Shown here: piece after piece, positions 15,667 to 25,119 of the stretch
Numbering within the stretch: the first letter of the stretch is position 1
How the letters are laid out: every line of letters starts with the position of its first letter
Source: Tistlia consotensis USBA 355
GTDB lineage: Bacteria; Pseudomonadota; Alphaproteobacteria; Kiloniellales; DSM-21159
DNA: 64,000 nucleotides
Direction of reading: 5' to 3'
NCBI RefSeq assembly: GCF_900177295.1
Contig: NZ_FWZX01000001.1
Location: forward strand, 632,631-696,630
Program-made: the position numbers and the translations under genes
The notes under the pieces: model-generated
Seen by the model: only the letters and a program-made list of their open reading frames with translations
Databases searched by the model: none
Told to the model about the DNA's origin: nothing

Positions 15667-16926
15667 TCAGCGCCACCAGAGCGCTGTCCAGGGCAGGTAG
15701 GTGACCAGCAGCAGCACCAGGAACATCACGGCGATGAACCACTTACCGTAGGCCATGACCTGCTCGATCTTGAGCCCGGTGGTCGAGCAGACGGTCAGGA
15801 GCACCGAGGCGACCGGCGGCGTCTGCTGGCCGATGCCGAGGTTGAGGCAGACGATCACGCCGAAGTGCACGGGATCGATGCCGAGCTGCCGGGCCAGCGG
15901 CATCAGCAGCGGCACGACCACGATGATCGCAGCGCTGGCGTGCAGGAACATGCCGAGCACCAGCAGGAACAGGTTGATCAGCAGCAGCTCGACGACCCAG
16001 ACGTCGGTGACGCCGCCGAGCATGCCGGCGATCTTCTGCGGCAGCTGCTCGTTGGCGAGGTACTGGCCGAGCACCGCCGAGCCGGCGACGATCATCATGA
16101 CCACCGCGGTCTGGCGCGCCGTCGCGGTCAGGATGCCGCCGAGCCGGGCCAGGGTCAGGTCGCGCGACAGCAGGAAGCCGAAGGCGAGCGCGATCAGCAC
16201 GCCGATGCCCGCCGCCTCGGTCGGCGTGTAGACGCCGACGATCAGGCCGCCGACCACCAGCACCGGGATCAGCAGCGGCACGGCGGCGCGCCAGAGCGCC
16301 CTGCCCAGCGCCGGCGCCTCGAAGCGGTTGGCGCGCGGATGGCCTTCCTTCAGGGCGAACAGCCAGGAGGCCGCCATGAAGGCACCGCCCAGGATCAGGC
16401 CGGGCACGATTCCGGCGACGAAGAGGTCGCGGATCGAGGTGTTGGTGGTGACGCCGTAGAGCACCATCGGGATCGACGGCGGGATGATGATGCCGAGGGT
16501 CGCCGAGACCGCGGTGAGCGCGCCGGCGAAGCTGCGCGGGTAGCCGTGCCGCTCCATCTCCGGCACGAAGATCTTCGACATCACCGCCGCGTCGGCGACC
16601 GCCGAGCCCGACATCTCGGCCATGAACATCGAGGTCAGCACGTTGACGTGGCTGAGCCCGCCGCGGATCCAGCCGACCAGCGCGTAGGCGACGGCGATCA
16701 GGCGCTCGGAAATCGAGGTCGCGCTCATCAGCTCGCCCATCAGGATGAACAGCGGGATCGCCAGCAGCACGATCGACTTGCTGCCCGAGAACATCTGCAC
16801 CGGCAGGACCAGCAGGTTGACGCCCGAGGCCGCCATCGCGGCCGCCGCGGTCATCATGAGGGCGAAGCCGACCGGCACGCCGAGCAGGATCAGGCCGAGC
16901 AGCAGGAAGAGGACGAAGCCGGCCAT
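15667..16926 (-). CDS. dctM: TRAP transporter large permease (DctM)
   Basis: A 419-residue membrane protein of the DctM family with about twelve helices. It begins MAGFVLFLLLGLILLGVPVGFAL and contains LFILMGELMSATSISERL, FMAEMSGSAVADAAVMSKI and the ATLGIIIPPSIPMVLYG block typical of the family. It is the sodium-coupled channel subunit that moves an organic acid delivered by the periplasmic binding protein. The gene starts 3 nt after dctQ ends and is the last gene of the TRAP operon. Confidence 0.95.
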   Translation of the reverse strand: MAGFVLFLLLGLILLGVPVGFALMMTAAAAMAASGVNLLVLPVQMFSGSKSIVLLAIPLFILMGELMSATSISERLIAVAYALVGWIRGGLSHVNVLTSMFMAEMSGSAVADAAVMSKIFVPEMERHGYPRSFAGALTAVSATLGIIIPPSIPMVLYGVTTNTSIRDLFVAGIVPGLILGGAFMAASWLFALKEGHPRANRFEAPALGRALWRAAVPLLIPVLVVGGLIVGVYTPTEAAGIGVLIALAFGFLLSRDLTLARLGGILTATARQTAVVMMIVAGSAVLGQYLANEQLPQKIAGMLGGVTDVWVVELLLINLFLLVLGMFLHASAAIIVVVPLLMPLARQLGIDPVHFGVIVCLNLGIGQQTPPVASVLLTVCSTTGLKIEQVMAYGKWFIAVMFLVLLLVTYLPWTALWWR

Positions 16927-16929
16927 CCC

Positions 16930-17454
16930 TCAGACCCTCCCGCCGTGGCGCAGCCGGAAGCCCGCGCGCAGCGCCAGGGCCAAGGCGATGAGGGCGAAGG
17001 CGACCGGCAGCACCGCCATGAACAGGCCCTGGGGCAGCGGCAGGGTCTCGATCTCGCGCCAGCCGACCCGGCGGATCATGGCGAGCGAGAGCCAGACCAT
17101 GAGCAGCGCGAAGCCGGCGACCGACAGCTCGACCAGGGCGGAGAGCAGGCCGCTCAGCGGCCGCGGCAACTTGGCGACGAGCAGGTCGAAGGCGATGTGG
17201 CCGTCGTCGCGCGCCGCCAGATAGGCGCCGAGGAAGGCGATCCAGACCAGCAGAAAGCCCGGCAGCTCGTCGGCCCAGACCAGGCCGGAGGCCAGGACGT
17301 AGCGGTAGAAGACGTTGAGGCAGACGGCGACCGCCGTGGCCGCGACGCAGAGCCCGGCGACGGCGCCGACCAGCCGGTCGAGCGCACGCAGCAGCCGGCC
17401 GCCGCTCGGCCGCGGCCCGGCCGCCGTCGGCAGGCTCTCGCGAGGATCGGTCAT
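16930..17454 (-). CDS. dctQ: TRAP transporter small permease (DctQ)
   Basis: A 174-residue protein with four transmembrane helices. The conserved DctQ block is RYVLASGLVWADELPGFLLVWIAFLGAYLAARDDGHIAFDLL (about residues 51-92), split here as VWADELPGFL and GHIAFD. It pairs with DctM in the inner membrane. It sits between dctP and dctM on the same strand with short spacers, forming a standard three-gene TRAP unit. Confidence 0.93.
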   Translation of the reverse strand: MTDPRESLPTAAGPRPSGGRLLRALDRLVGAVAGLCVAATAVAVCLNVFYRYVLASGLVWADELPGFLLVWIAFLGAYLAARDDGHIAFDLLVAKLPRPLSGLLSALVELSVAGFALLMVWLSLAMIRRVGWREIETLPLPQGLFMAVLPVAFALIALALALRAGFRLRHGGRV

Positions 17455-17506
17455 GCCCGGACCTCCGCCGGAGCGGCAGCGGCAGGCGCCGCCGCCCGCT
17501 TCCGGA

Positions 17507-18469
17507 TCACCGCGCGGCGTCGACGAGGTCGATCCAGTCCTTGCCGTTGGCCTCGATGTAGCTCTGGTAGACCGGCCGGGTCGCCTGCTGGAAGGCCGGC
17601 AGGTCGACCTCGTTGACCGCGATCGAGCCCTTCATGTCGGCCAGATACCTGTCCTCGAGCGCGGCGGCGTCCCGGTAGCTCTGCTCGGTGATCTCGCGGC
17701 CGACCTCGATGAACACCTTCTGCTGCTCCTGGGTGAGGCGGTCGAAGAAGCTCTTGGAGGCCATCAGGAAGCTCGGCGTGTAAACGTGCTTGGTCAGCGA
17801 GAGGTACTTCTGCACCTCCTGCATCTTCTGCTCGTAGAAGCCGTAGATCGCCGCCTCGGCACCGTCGACGACGCCGGTCTGCATGGCCGTGAAGGTCTCG
17901 CCCCAGGCGACCTTGGCCGGCACCGCGCCGAGCGATTCGAAGACGCCCTGGCGGAACTTGCCGCCCGAGATGCGGACCTTCATGCCGGCCATGTCGGCCG
18001 GCTCGACGATCGGGTTGCGACTGTCGATGACGTGGCGGAAGCCGTTCTCATAGATGCCGATGACCTTGACGTCGGCCTTGCTCTCGATGCGCCGGCGCAC
18101 CGCCTCCTCCAGCCCCTTGGCCATGGCGCGCTCGACGTGCTCGCGGCTGTCGAACAGCCAGGGCAGGTCGAACAGGCCGAGCTTGGAATCGAGCTTGAGC
18201 ACACCCGAGGCGACGTCGACCATCTCGATCACGCCGAGCTGGACGCCGTCGATCAGCGCCGATTCCTTGCCGAGCTGGCCGCCCGGGAAGATCTTGAACT
18301 CGAACTGGCCGGGCAGCCGCTCCTCGACCTTCTTGGCGAACAGCACCGACTGCGCGTACTCCGGCGCCAGCTCCGAGACGTGGCTGGCGATCCGCACCTC
18401 GATCGGCTCGGCCGCGGCCGCGGTGGCGAACAAGGTCAGGCCGGCGGCCAGGGCAAACAGGCGATGCAT
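17507..18469 (-). CDS. dctP: TRAP transporter substrate-binding protein (DctP family)
   Basis: A 320-residue periplasmic protein with a clear signal peptide (MHRLFALAAGLTLFATAAAA) and a mature domain starting EPIEVRIAS. Family segments include FEFKIFPGGQLGKESALIDGV, ADMAGMKVRISGGKFRQGVFESLGA and GVVDGAEAAI. The Arg in MKVRISGG is the usual carboxylate-binding residue of DctP proteins, so the ligand is probably an organic acid. The GntR regulator lies 41 nt upstream on the same strand, and the amidohydrolase lies beyond, divergently transcribed. Confidence 0.93.
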   Translation of the reverse strand: MHRLFALAAGLTLFATAAAAEPIEVRIASHVSELAPEYAQSVLFAKKVEERLPGQFEFKIFPGGQLGKESALIDGVQLGVIEMVDVASGVLKLDSKLGLFDLPWLFDSREHVERAMAKGLEEAVRRRIESKADVKVIGIYENGFRHVIDSRNPIVEPADMAGMKVRISGGKFRQGVFESLGAVPAKVAWGETFTAMQTGVVDGAEAAIYGFYEQKMQEVQKYLSLTKHVYTPSFLMASKSFFDRLTQEQQKVFIEVGREITEQSYRDAAALEDRYLADMKGSIAVNEVDLPAFQQATRPVYQSYIEANGKDWIDLVDAAR

Positions 18470-18510
18470 CGGAATGGTCCTCCCCTTGGGTCTTTGGCGA
18501 GCTCGCGGCT

Positions 18511-19251
18511 TCAGCGGATCTCGATCGAGTAGGCGAACTTGTCGGCGGCGCCCCAGGAGCGCCGCCACTCCATCGGCCGGCCGTCGTAGCCGTAGGCCAG
18601 GCGGTCGACGACCACGACCGCCGCGCCGGGCGCGATGCCGAGGCGCTCGGCGGTGACGGCGCCGGCGCTGCCGACCGTCAGCAGCTCGGTCGCCCGGGCG
18701 ACGACCGCGCCGCAGGCGCGCTCGTAGAGCGGGTAGAGCAGGTCGCCGAAGTCCTCGAGCGGCAGCTCGGCCAGCGCCGCGAAGCGGCCGGCCTCCAGCC
18801 AGATGCACTCGAGCAGCGCCGGCTTGTCGCCGACCAGCCGCAGCCGGTCGAGACAGAGTCCCTCGGCGCCGGGCCGCAGCGACAGGCGCTCGGCGACGGC
18901 CGCCGGCAGGGGCGCCAGGCGGCGCGCCAGGATCCGGCCCTGGGGCATCAGCAGCGCGCCGTCCTCACCGGTCATGCGGAAGAAGCGGAACAGCGAGTTC
19001 GAGAAGTCGGCCTTGCGCACGAAGGTGCCGCGGCCCTGCTGGCGGGTCAGCAGGCCGTCGTCGACCAGGACCTCGATCGCCCGGCGCACGGTGCCCAGCG
19101 CCGCGCCGGTCTGCTCGGCAAGCTCGCTCTCCGGCGGAATGCGGCTGCCCGGCGCCCAGTGGCCCTGCTCGATCCGGCTGCGCAGCAGGTCTGAGAGCTG
19201 GCGGTAGATCGGCAGGCGCGGGTCCGAGGCGACAGACAGGCTGGCGTGCAC
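18511..19251 (-). CDS. GntR-family regulator, HutC/UTRA subfamily
   Basis: A 246-residue regulator. The winged helix occupies residues about 10-75, with LPIYRQLSDLLRSRIEQGHWAPGSRIPPE and LAEQTGAALGTVRRAIEVLVDDGLLTRQQGRGTFV as the GntR signature. The C-terminal UTRA ligand domain ends DRLAYGYDGRPMEWRRSWGAADKFAYSIEIR. It heads the TRAP operon, so it probably represses transporter expression until the substrate binds. A CCTCTA-N6-TAGAGG palindrome 24 nt upstream of its start is the likely operator shared with the divergent hydrolase gene. Confidence 0.93.
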   Translation of the reverse strand: MHASLSVASDPRLPIYRQLSDLLRSRIEQGHWAPGSRIPPESELAEQTGAALGTVRRAIEVLVDDGLLTRQQGRGTFVRKADFSNSLFRFFRMTGEDGALLMPQGRILARRLAPLPAAVAERLSLRPGAEGLCLDRLRLVGDKPALLECIWLEAGRFAALAELPLEDFGDLLYPLYERACGAVVARATELLTVGSAGAVTAERLGIAPGAAVVVVDRLAYGYDGRPMEWRRSWGAADKFAYSIEIR

Positions 19252-19274
19252 GGGCTTTCCTCTGGTTCTTTATT

Positions 19275-19292
19275 CCTCTATAGGACTAGAGG
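19275..19292. promoter_or_regulatory. Palindromic operator candidate between gntR and the amidohydrolase
   Basis: CCTCTA-TAGGAC-TAGAGG is a perfect 6-bp inverted repeat with a 6-nt spacer in the 100-nt divergent region. It lies in a locally AT-rich patch (TTTATTCC upstream) that should hold the promoters. The adjacent GntR/UTRA regulator is the natural ligand; binding is inferred. Confidence 0.5.
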
Positions 19293-19351
19293 ATTATCGT
19301 GCGCCGTGCAACAGCCTGCTGCCCGCCGGGCCGCCGGCGACGGCGGAGGCG

Positions 19352-20200
19352 ATGGAGCTGACGGGCAAGGTGACCTCGGAACGGGCTGGCGAGGGCGGGG
19401 AAGCGACGGCGGAGCCGCTCGATGCCCACGCCCATGTCTTCGATCTCTCGGGCCCGCTCGCCAGCGGGCGGCGCTACACGCCGCGGCGGCCGGCGCCCGT
19501 CGCCGACTACCTGGCGCTGCTCGACGCCGTCGGCATCGGCCGCGCGCTGCTGGTCCAGCCGTCGTTCCTCGGCAGCGACAACCGCTTCCTCCTGCGGGCG
19601 CTGGCGGCGCTGCCGGCGCGCTTCCGCGGCGTCGCGGTGGTCGAGCCGGACTGCCCGGAGCCGGCACTGGCCGAGCTCCGGGCGCGCGGCGTCGTCGGCC
19701 TGCGGCTGAACATCCTGGAGCGCCCCGCCGAGCTCGGCCTGACCGCGGCAGAGGTCGGGCTCGCGCGCCGCGCCGCGGGGCTCGGCCTGCACCTGGAGCT
19801 GCACTGCCGGGGGGGCGCCCTGCCGCGGCTGCTCGACCGCCTGGAGCGGGCCGGCGTCGACCGGCTGGTGGTCGACCACTACGGCCGGCCGGATCCGGCG
19901 CGGGGCCTCGCCGACCCGGGCTTCCGCCGCCTGCTCGACAGCGGGCCGGCGGGCCCGGCCTGGGTCAAGCTCTCCGGGCCCTACCGCTGCGGCGGCGTGC
20001 CGACCGAGCCCTACCTCGACGCCCTGGCGGAGCGGCTCGGGCCGGGCCGGCTGGTCTGGGGCAGCGACTGGCCCTGGACCCAGCACGAGGACGGCCGCGA
20101 CTTCGCCCGGCTGCGCGACGGGCCGGCCCGACGGCTCGGGGCCGCGGCCATGGCTGCGGTCGACGCGACCGCCGGCCGGCTCTGGAGCGGAACGATCTAG
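19352..20200 (+). CDS. Amidohydrolase family 2 (2-pyrone-4,6-dicarboxylate lactonase-like)
   Basis: A 282-residue metal-dependent TIM-barrel hydrolase. The metal motif is DAHAHVF near residue 24. Family blocks include GRALLVQPSFLGSDNRFLL, GVVGLRLNIL, HCRGG and the C-terminal VWGSDWPWTQHE. Close families hydrolyse lactones such as 2-pyrone-4,6-dicarboxylate or sugar lactones. It is divergent from the GntR/TRAP operon, so the same incoming organic acid is probably its substrate or product. The first 20 residues look non-conserved, and a later start is possible. Confidence 0.85.
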   Translation: MELTGKVTSERAGEGGEATAEPLDAHAHVFDLSGPLASGRRYTPRRPAPVADYLALLDAVGIGRALLVQPSFLGSDNRFLLRALAALPARFRGVAVVEPDCPEPALAELRARGVVGLRLNILERPAELGLTAAEVGLARRAAGLGLHLELHCRGGALPRLLDRLERAGVDRLVVDHYGRPDPARGLADPGFRRLLDSGPAGPAWVKLSGPYRCGGVPTEPYLDALAERLGPGRLVWGSDWPWTQHEDGRDFARLRDGPARRLGAAAMAAVDATAGRLWSGTI

Positions 20201-20201
20201 C

Positions 20202-21008
20202 TCAGAACGCGCGCGTCTCGCCCGGCTTCATGACGACGACCTCGGCCTCGAAGCCGCCGAGCGCCTGCTCGAACTGCTCCGGCGTGCCCTTGAGCGGCGG
20301 GAAGGTGCCGTAGTGCATCGGCACCACGACCGGCGCCTTGATCAGCTCGCGCTCGGCATAGGCGGCGTGGGCCGGATCCATGGTGAAGTGCCCGCCGACC
20401 GGCAGGAAGGCGACGTCCGGATGGTAGTAGGAGCCGATCCAGGCCATGTCGCCGAACACGTCGGTGTCGCCGGCATGGTAGAAGGTCTTGCCGTCCTCCA
20501 TCCGGACGATGTAGCCGCAGGGCTCGCCGCCCGGATGGCTCTTGCCTTCGTAGACCACGGTCGAGCTGTGCTCCGCGTGGACCATCGTGACGGTGATGCC
20601 GTCGCCGAGCGGCTGGATCGGCCCGCCCTTGTTGAAACGGATCAGCTGGTCGCCGGGAACGAGCCCCAGCTGCTGGTAGACGGTGCCCATGTCGGCATTC
20701 ATGGCGACCTTGGCGCCGGTCATCCTGGCGAGCGCGGCGACGTCGGCCGTATGGTCGAAATGACCGTGGGTCACCAGGATCAGGTCGACCGGCCCGACCT
20801 TCGAGAGGTCCTTGAGATCGGCGGGGGGCACGGGGGTCTTGGTGATGAAGGGGTCGATGACGATGACCTTGCCGCCCGGGGTCGTGATCCGGAAGGCGGA
20901 CTGGCCGTACCACAGCAGTTCCGCGGCCCGGCTCGCGACCGGGGCGAGCAGCAGCGCGGTGCTCGCCAGCACACCGACGGCGACCGCGCGAATCTTCTTC
21001 GTGAGCAT
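20202..21008 (-). CDS. Exported UPF0173-type metallo-beta-lactamase-fold hydrolase
   Basis: A 268-residue protein with a signal peptide (MLTKKIRAVAVGVLASTALLL, cleavage near SRA-AE) and a beta-lactamase-superfamily domain. Metal ligands are in VTHGHFDHTADV (H-x-H-x-D-H). Further UPF0173 blocks are VHAEHSS, FYHAGDTDVFGDM and PVGGHFTMDP. Most UPF0173 proteins are cytoplasmic, so periplasmic export is unusual. The substrate is unknown. The gene is convergent with the amidohydrolase, with one base between their stop codons. Confidence 0.85.
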   Translation of the reverse strand: MLTKKIRAVAVGVLASTALLLAPVASRAAELLWYGQSAFRITTPGGKVIVIDPFITKTPVPPADLKDLSKVGPVDLILVTHGHFDHTADVAALARMTGAKVAMNADMGTVYQQLGLVPGDQLIRFNKGGPIQPLGDGITVTMVHAEHSSTVVYEGKSHPGGEPCGYIVRMEDGKTFYHAGDTDVFGDMAWIGSYYHPDVAFLPVGGHFTMDPAHAAYAERELIKAPVVVPMHYGTFPPLKGTPEQFEQALGGFEAEVVVMKPGETRAF

Positions 21009-21208
21009 CGGATGCCTCCTCCCTGAGCGCCTGCCTCGAGCCGGGGCCTGTCGGCCCCTCGTGCCGACAACGCTAGGCCGGGACGGGCCGTATCGAGTCA
21101 TCAAATTCCCGCGAAAGCCGCGGGCCTCGATGATTCGGTCGCGGTGACCGGCGCGGACGGAAGGGTATATCTCTTGCCCACGGTGACGATCCGGACGGGA
21201 GCGGCGGG

Positions 21209-22246
21209 GTGAGCGACGAGGCGCGGATGGCCGCGGACGAGCAGACGAGCGAGCGGCAGGCCGCGGACTGGATCGTCCGCCTGTCCGATCCGGCCCTGAG
21301 CCCCGCGCAGCGCGCCCGGCTGCAGGAACAGTGCGAGGCGTGGCGTGCCGCCGCGCCCGCCCACCGCGCCGCCTATCGGGACGTCGACCGGATCTGGCGC
21401 CTGCTGCGCACGGCGGCGCTCGAGGCCGGGACCCTGTCGAAGGCGCCGCCGCGCCCGGACGCGGGCGCGGACAGGCCTCGCCGGCGGCGGTGGGTCGGCT
21501 GGCTGGCGGCGGCGCTGGCCCTGCTCCTGCTGCTCGGCCTCGCCCGCTTCTATCTCGGCGATCCGCTGGTCGCGCTCAGCGCCGACTACCGCACCGGCCC
21601 CGGCGAGACGCGCAGCATCGCGCTGGCCGACGGCAGCAGCGTCGTGCTGGACGCCAACAGCGCGATCGCGGTCGAGCCGGCGGCCGGCGGCCGGCATCTG
21701 CGGCTGCTCGCGGGCTCGGCCGCCTTCACCGTCGTCAAGGCGAAGGCCAAGACGGAGGCAGGGGCCGAGACGGGCGCCGCCGCCCCCTTCGTCGTCGAGG
21801 CCGACGGTCTGGAGGTGCGCGCCGAGGGCACGCGCTTCGAGCTGCAGCTCGACGACGAGGCGGCCCGGATCACGGTGCTGGAGGATCTGGTCCGGGTCGC
21901 GCGCCACGGCGAGCCGGAGGCCGCGGCCGTGGTCGTCGGGCCCGGCGAGCGGCTGACCATCCCCGCCGACGGCGAGACCGAAACCCTGGAGCCGGTCGAC
22001 CCGGCGCAGGCGACGGCCTGGCAGCAGGGCCGCCTCGTCGTCGACAAGCGGCCCCTCGCCGAGGTCGTGGCCGCACTGAACCGGCACCGGCGCGGCCGCC
22101 TGCTGATCGCCGATCCGGCGCTGGCCGGCCGCGAGGTCAGCGGCAGCCTGCCGCTCGACGCGCCGGCCGAGGCCGATGCCGCGCTGGCCGGCCAGCTCGG
22201 CGCCTCGCTGCTCGAGCTGCCGCCCTTCCTGGCCGTGCTGTACTGA
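21209..22246 (+). CDS. FecR-family transmembrane (anti-)sigma-regulator-like protein
   Basis: A 345-residue protein. The N-terminal cytoplasmic DUF4880-type domain (residues about 10-70) has ADWIVRLSDPALSPAQRARL and WRAAAPAHRAAYRDVDRIWRLL. It is followed by one transmembrane helix (about residues 93-113), then a periplasmic FecR domain opening with YRTGPGETRSIALADGSSVVLDANS. FecR proteins relay TonB-receptor signals to an ECF sigma factor, yet neither a FecI-type sigma nor a TonB receptor is adjacent. It is therefore an orphan or has a distant partner. The start is a GTG at 21209. Confidence 0.85.
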   Translation: MSDEARMAADEQTSERQAADWIVRLSDPALSPAQRARLQEQCEAWRAAAPAHRAAYRDVDRIWRLLRTAALEAGTLSKAPPRPDAGADRPRRRRWVGWLAAALALLLLLGLARFYLGDPLVALSADYRTGPGETRSIALADGSSVVLDANSAIAVEPAAGGRHLRLLAGSAAFTVVKAKAKTEAGAETGAAAPFVVEADGLEVRAEGTRFELQLDDEAARITVLEDLVRVARHGEPEAAAVVVGPGERLTIPADGETETLEPVDPAQATAWQQGRLVVDKRPLAEVVAALNRHRRGRLLIADPALAGREVSGSLPLDAPAEADAALAGQLGASLLELPPFLAVLY

Positions 22247-22261
22247 AGCGCGCCGCCGGCG

Positions 22262-23242
<981 letters not shown>

Positions 23243-23286
23243 CGGCCTCGTCCGGCGTCAGGCTTCAGGTCTGTCGGAAAGAAAAG

Positions 23287-23363
23287 TGGCGCGCCCGAGA
23301 AGATTCGAACTCCTAACCTTCTGATCCGTAGTCAGATGCTCTATCCAGTTGAGCTACGGGCGC
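23287..23363 (-). tRNA. tRNA-Arg (anticodon ACG)
   Basis: A 77-nt cloverleaf on the minus strand with acceptor GCGCCCG pairing CGGGCGC, discriminator G and an encoded CCA. The D stem is GCTC/GAGC. The anticodon stem TCTGA/TCAGA encloses the loop CTACGGA, giving anticodon ACG (window 23327-23329). The T loop is TTCGAAT. The A at position 34 would be converted to inosine by TadA to read CGU, CGC and CGA. No integrase is adjacent, so there is no sign it is being used as an attachment site here. Confidence 0.96.
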
Positions 23364-23706
23364 TTTGAAGAGGCTGCGGACCCGACCGGGCGCCGCGAGG
23401 GCGGTTGTCTAGCAAAAGCCGGCGGTCGAGGCAAGCAGTCTCGGCAGGGCGCCTGCACCGCTCGCGCGAGACGCCGCCGCAGTCCGCCTTCCAGGCTTAG
23501 CAGATTCTTAAGAGGGACCTGCGAAGCCCTTGAGTCTTCGAAAGAGTCCTGCGGATGACAGGGGGAAATGCGCCTTGTCCGGACTCCAGTCATTCGTTAG
23601 TCTCCGCCAAGCGGGAGACAGCCCGACTCCGTGATCTTCGCAAGGAATGTGGCGCATGCAACGACGCGGGGGGCAAAAGTCGGGCGGTTCGGGGCGGAAG
23701 GAACAC
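23364..23706. other. 343-nt intergenic region upstream of the lipoprotein gene
   Basis: This stretch precedes the tRNA on the minus strand and the lipoprotein operon on the plus strand. A candidate plus-strand promoter is TTGTCC (23575-23580), 17 nt, then TAGTCT (23598-23603). Locally AT-richer sequence with CTTAAGAGG lies near 23505-23515. I see no gene or stable stem-loop in the rest. Confidence 0.4.
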
Positions 23707-24789
23707 ATGACGGGTCTTAGCCGCGTCCTGGCATTCGGCATGCTTCTGGCGCTCTGCGCCTGCTCGTTCAGCGACGAGGCGATGATGCCCTCGCTGTTCG
23801 GCAGCGGCAGCGTCGGCGACAGCGGGCTCGCGCTCGGCACCAGCACCTTCGTGCCCCCCGGCGTGACGCCGGGCCGCTCGACCGGCACCGCGGTCGGCGA
23901 CCGGGTCGACGAGCTGCGCGACCAGCTGAAGACCCTGCAGAGCCAGATCATCGACGAGAACAACAAGCTGCAGACGCTGCGCCAGACCTCCCGCCAGGGC
24001 GCGGCCGCCTATCACGAGCTCAAGGGCCGCATGAACGCGCGGCTGACCGTCGGCACCACGCCCGGCAACCCCGAGCTGGTCAAGGACTGGCGGCAGGCCC
24101 AGAAGGAGCTCTCCCAGGTCGATTCCTCGATCAACTCGATGAACGCCCTGTCGAACGAGGTCGACGGCTCGGCGACGCTCGGCGCCTACCTGCTGCAGGC
24201 GATCCCCGCGACCCTGCGCATCTCCGGCGCGGTCGACGAGGACCACCGCCAGCTCGCGGTCCTGGAGGACGAGACCAACCAGACCGTCGTGCTGGTCGAC
24301 CGGCTGCAGAGCGAGCTGAGCGAGGACGTCGCCCGCCAGAGCGCCTACCTCTCGACCGAGCGCGCCAACCTGACCGCGACCTCGGTCGCGATCAAGAACG
24401 GCGAGTACGTCGGCGTCTCCCTGGCCAACCGGGCCTACGGCGTGCCGCCGCCGCCGCCGCCGCAGGGCGCCGCCCCCCTGGTCGGCCGCGTCCGCCCGCT
24501 GGTCGTGATCCGCTTCGACCGCCAGAACGTCGACTACGAGCCGGCCCTCTTCTCGGCGGTCAGCGCGGCGCTCGAGCGCAAGCCCAACGCCGGCTTCGAC
24601 CTGGTCGCGGTGGCGCCGGGCAGCGGTCCGGCCGGCGAGGTCAACCTGGCCGCCCAGACGACCCGGCAGAACGCCGAGAAGGTGCTGCGCTCGCTGACCA
24701 ACATGGGCCTGCCGGCCGACCGCGTCTCGCTGTCCTCCGTGACCAACCCGTCGGCGACCGTCGGCGAGGTCCACGTTTACGTCCGCTGA
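23707..24789 (+). CDS. Lipoprotein with coiled coil and OmpA-like C-terminal domain
   Basis: A 360-residue protein starting MTGLSRVLAFGMLLALCAC, a lipoprotein signal peptide with lipobox L-C-A-C. Residues about 60-110 (VDELRDQLKTLQSQI, KLQTLRQTSRQ) look coiled-coil. A PPPPPP run near residue 242 leads into an OmpA-type domain, LVVIRFDRQNVDYEPALFSAV, with QNAEKVLRSL and LPADRVSL. Such proteins anchor in the outer membrane and touch peptidoglycan, although the classical D...R diaminopimelate-binding pair is not obvious. GGAAGGAA lies just before the ATG. The cupin gene follows after 7 nt. The family is not recognised. Confidence 0.75.
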   Translation: MTGLSRVLAFGMLLALCACSFSDEAMMPSLFGSGSVGDSGLALGTSTFVPPGVTPGRSTGTAVGDRVDELRDQLKTLQSQIIDENNKLQTLRQTSRQGAAAYHELKGRMNARLTVGTTPGNPELVKDWRQAQKELSQVDSSINSMNALSNEVDGSATLGAYLLQAIPATLRISGAVDEDHRQLAVLEDETNQTVVLVDRLQSELSEDVARQSAYLSTERANLTATSVAIKNGEYVGVSLANRAYGVPPPPPPQGAAPLVGRVRPLVVIRFDRQNVDYEPALFSAVSAALERKPNAGFDLVAVAPGSGPAGEVNLAAQTTRQNAEKVLRSLTNMGLPADRVSLSSVTNPSATVGEVHVYVR

Positions 24790-24796
24790 GCGCACC

Positions 24797-25090
24797 ATGG
24801 CTGAGCCCGGCAAGGCGGCGGTCCCGACGGTCCAGGTCGACAACGAGCGGACCCGCGTCACCGAGTGGCGCTTCGCGCCGGGCGCGGCGACCGGCTGGCA
24901 CCGGCACGACTACGACTACGTGGTCGTGCCGATGACCCCGGGCCGGCTGAAGCTGGTCGACGCCGAGGGCAAGGCGAGCTTCGCCGAGCTGACCCCCGGC
25001 GTCTCCTACTTCAAGCAGGCCGGCGTCGAGCACGACGTCTTCAATCCCAACGAGGGCGAGTTCGTCTTCGTCGAGATCGAGTTCAAGTAG
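24797..25090 (+). CDS. Small cupin-domain protein
   Basis: A 97-residue single-domain cupin. The metal motif is TGWHRHDYDYVVVPMTPGRL (about residues 32-51), with His residues in HRHD and a Glu/Asp-rich second motif VEHDVFNPNEGEFVFVEIE. It is probably a cytoplasmic metal-binding or small-molecule-binding protein. The substrate is unknown. It directly follows the OmpA-like lipoprotein on the same strand and is likely co-transcribed. Confidence 0.85.
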   Translation: MAEPGKAAVPTVQVDNERTRVTEWRFAPGAATGWHRHDYDYVVVPMTPGRLKLVDAEGKASFAELTPGVSYFKQAGVEHDVFNPNEGEFVFVEIEFK

Positions 25091-25119
25091 GGCCGGGCCC
25101 GCCCCCCACGCCCCCCGCT

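Noticed and set aside
23287-23363. tRNA-Arg as an integration site for a mobile island
   Set aside because: There is no integrase and no repeated tRNA 3' end in the flanks, and the neighbouring genes look chromosomal.
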